Of a DNA stretch of 64,000 nucleotides, positions 63,239-64,000 are shown piece by piece. The notes under the pieces were generated by a model. That model worked only from the letters and a program-made list of their open reading frames with translations, did no database searches and was not told the origin of the DNA. Location: contig NZ_AP018449.1 of the NCBI RefSeq assembly GCF_003966895.1, positions 4,295,501-4,359,500 of the forward strand, written 5' to 3'. This stretch comes from Methylomusa anaerophila (GTDB taxonomy: Bacteria; Bacillota; Negativicutes; Sporomusales; Sporomusaceae). How positions within the stretch are numbered: position 1 is the first letter of the stretch; each line of letters begins with the position of its first letter. The translations under genes and the position numbers were made by a program.

Positions 63239-63808
63239 ATGTCCGAACGCAACTTAGTAAAAATAGCGATTCAGCATTTTCTAAAATTCGGCTATGAAGG
63301 AACAAAACTGTCTCATATTGCCCAAGAGTCTGGCATGAAAAAGCAGTCGCTCTATTTCCACTTCAAGGACAAAGATGATTTATTCTTACAAGTCAACAAA
63401 ATAGTAATTGAAGAAGAAATCAATTTTTTGCAGTATTTTTTCGACAGAAATGCAACTTTGCCCTTAAAGGATACGCTATATTCTTTATTGCTTGAATATA
63501 AAAGCCGCTATCTTGACAATGACAACAACGGTTTCATGTTCTTATTAACCTTTATTCCCCCTGCCCATCTACAGAACCATTTTTTGCAAAATTATCACTT
63601 GTTTCTTACCCATTTAAAGAATTCATTAAAACCGAAATTTCGGGAAGAACCAGATTTACGCATCAATCCGGATGAGGGGCCAGCTTCTTTCATTACATTA
63701 TTGGACGGCTTACTGATACAACTCATTTTTGAGACTCCAAAGGACTTCGATAATTCCCTCCGCATATTCTGGGACATTTATTGGCATGGGATTATCAAAA
63801 AAAAGTAA
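63239..63808 (+). CDS. TetR-family transcriptional regulator
   Basis: A 189-aa regulator. The N-terminal helix-turn-helix is FLKFGYEGTKLSHIAQESGM followed by KKQSLYFHFKDKDDLF (residues ~15-50). The ligand-binding C-terminus is variable. GGGGAGG lies four bases before the ATG. It precedes an MFS transporter by 19 bp, a common drug-efflux arrangement. Confidence 0.88.
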   Translation: MSERNLVKIAIQHFLKFGYEGTKLSHIAQESGMKKQSLYFHFKDKDDLFLQVNKIVIEEEINFLQYFFDRNATLPLKDTLYSLLLEYKSRYLDNDNNGFMFLLTFIPPAHLQNHFLQNYHLFLTHLKNSLKPKFREEPDLRINPDEGPASFITLLDGLLIQLIFETPKDFDNSLRIFWDIYWHGIIKKK

Positions 63809-63827
63809 CCAAAGAAGGCTGATTACT

Positions 63828-64000
63828 ATGCACGATACTAATAATGCAGTGAGGCAAAGTTTATGGAACAAAGACTTTATTATTTTAGCCTTATCTAATT
63901 TATTGCTATTTATGGTTTTTGATATGTTAATGCCGACATTGCCGGTATTCATAGCCAAGAATGGCGGAATCAGTTCACAAGTCGGTCTTATTATGGGATC
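63828..64000 (+). CDS. MFS transporter, N-terminal part (runs off the window)
   Basis: The first 57 codons of a membrane protein are present: a short cytosolic N-terminus, then NKDFIILALSNLLLFMVFDM and PTLPVFIAKNGGISSQVGLI, typical of helix 1 and loop 1 of MFS efflux pumps. It is probably regulated by the TetR protein upstream. The sequence ends at the window edge. Confidence 0.8.
   Translation, partial: MHDTNNAVRQSLWNKDFIILALSNLLLFMVFDMLMPTLPVFIAKNGGISSQVGLIMG

Overview
The window looks like a chromosomal segment of a diderm, probably spore-forming Firmicute of the Negativicutes (Sporomusa/Pelosinus-like). The inference rests on Firmicute-type genes (rnhC, folE2, larBC, an anaerobic cbi operon, frequent TTG starts with strong Shine-Dalgarno sequences) found together with outer-membrane machinery: a type IV pilus secretin, an intimin/invasin-type inverse autotransporter and ArnT-like glycosyltransferases. 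Most genes lie on the minus strand, so operons read from high to low coordinates. No tRNA, rRNA or CRISPR array was seen.

Layout. (1) 0.1-14.8 kb: a 16-gene anaerobic cobalamin operon, cbiD-E-T-F-G-H-J-C-A-cobU-cbiP-B-cobS-pduX-cobD-cobC, behind a cobalamin riboswitch whose terminator abuts the cbiD start. It runs from the ring-contraction and methylation steps to nucleotide-loop assembly, but lacks the chelatase and cbiL. (2) 14.9-20.0 kb: an envelope-sugar cluster of two ArnT/PMT-like transferases, a sugar-nucleotide epimerase and a YdjC deacetylase. (3) 20.1-27.1 kb: a small repeat-containing protein, folE2-queC (queuosine), an HD-GYP phosphodiesterase, rnhC, larC-larB and an unknown gene. 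(4) 27.2-42.8 kb: a complete type IV pilus locus (pilB-T-C-A-D, four minor pilins, a ComFB-like protein, pilM-N-O-P-Q) interleaved with shikimate genes (aroE at the head, aroC between pilO and pilP, aroK-aroB at the tail). (5) 43.7-46.4 kb, plus strand: an SsuABC/TauABC-type ABC importer. (6) 46.4-54.2 kb: an accessory surface region with a 1403-aa inverse autotransporter carrying six 95-aa repeats, and a MACPF/perforin-like gene whose reading frame is broken by an A8 tract at codon ~20. Both genes have the same ~75-bp upstream element. (7) 54.3-57.6 kb: nadA-nadB-nadC. (8) 57.6-64 kb: a mosaic of small genes and relics (IS200/IS605-like hairpins, DUF2000, a deleted AraC gene with a duplicated promoter, AraC plus LysE, an RHS fragment, a REP-like palindrome, an SDR fragment, a tautomerase, DUF169) ending in a TetR gene behind a perfect palindrome and the start of an MFS transporter.

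The strongest candidate for something undescribed is the pair of surface/effector genes at 46.7-53.7 kb: an adhesin-like inverse autotransporter and a MACPF-like protein with a slippage-prone homopolymer, each preceded by the same hairpin-containing leader. Other points of interest are a minor pilin that appears to need an ATT/ATC start codon, a 115-bp cbiG/cbiH overlap, and a long-range alternative pairing in the cobalamin riboswitch. All calls come from reading sequence and recalling family motifs; no searches were run.
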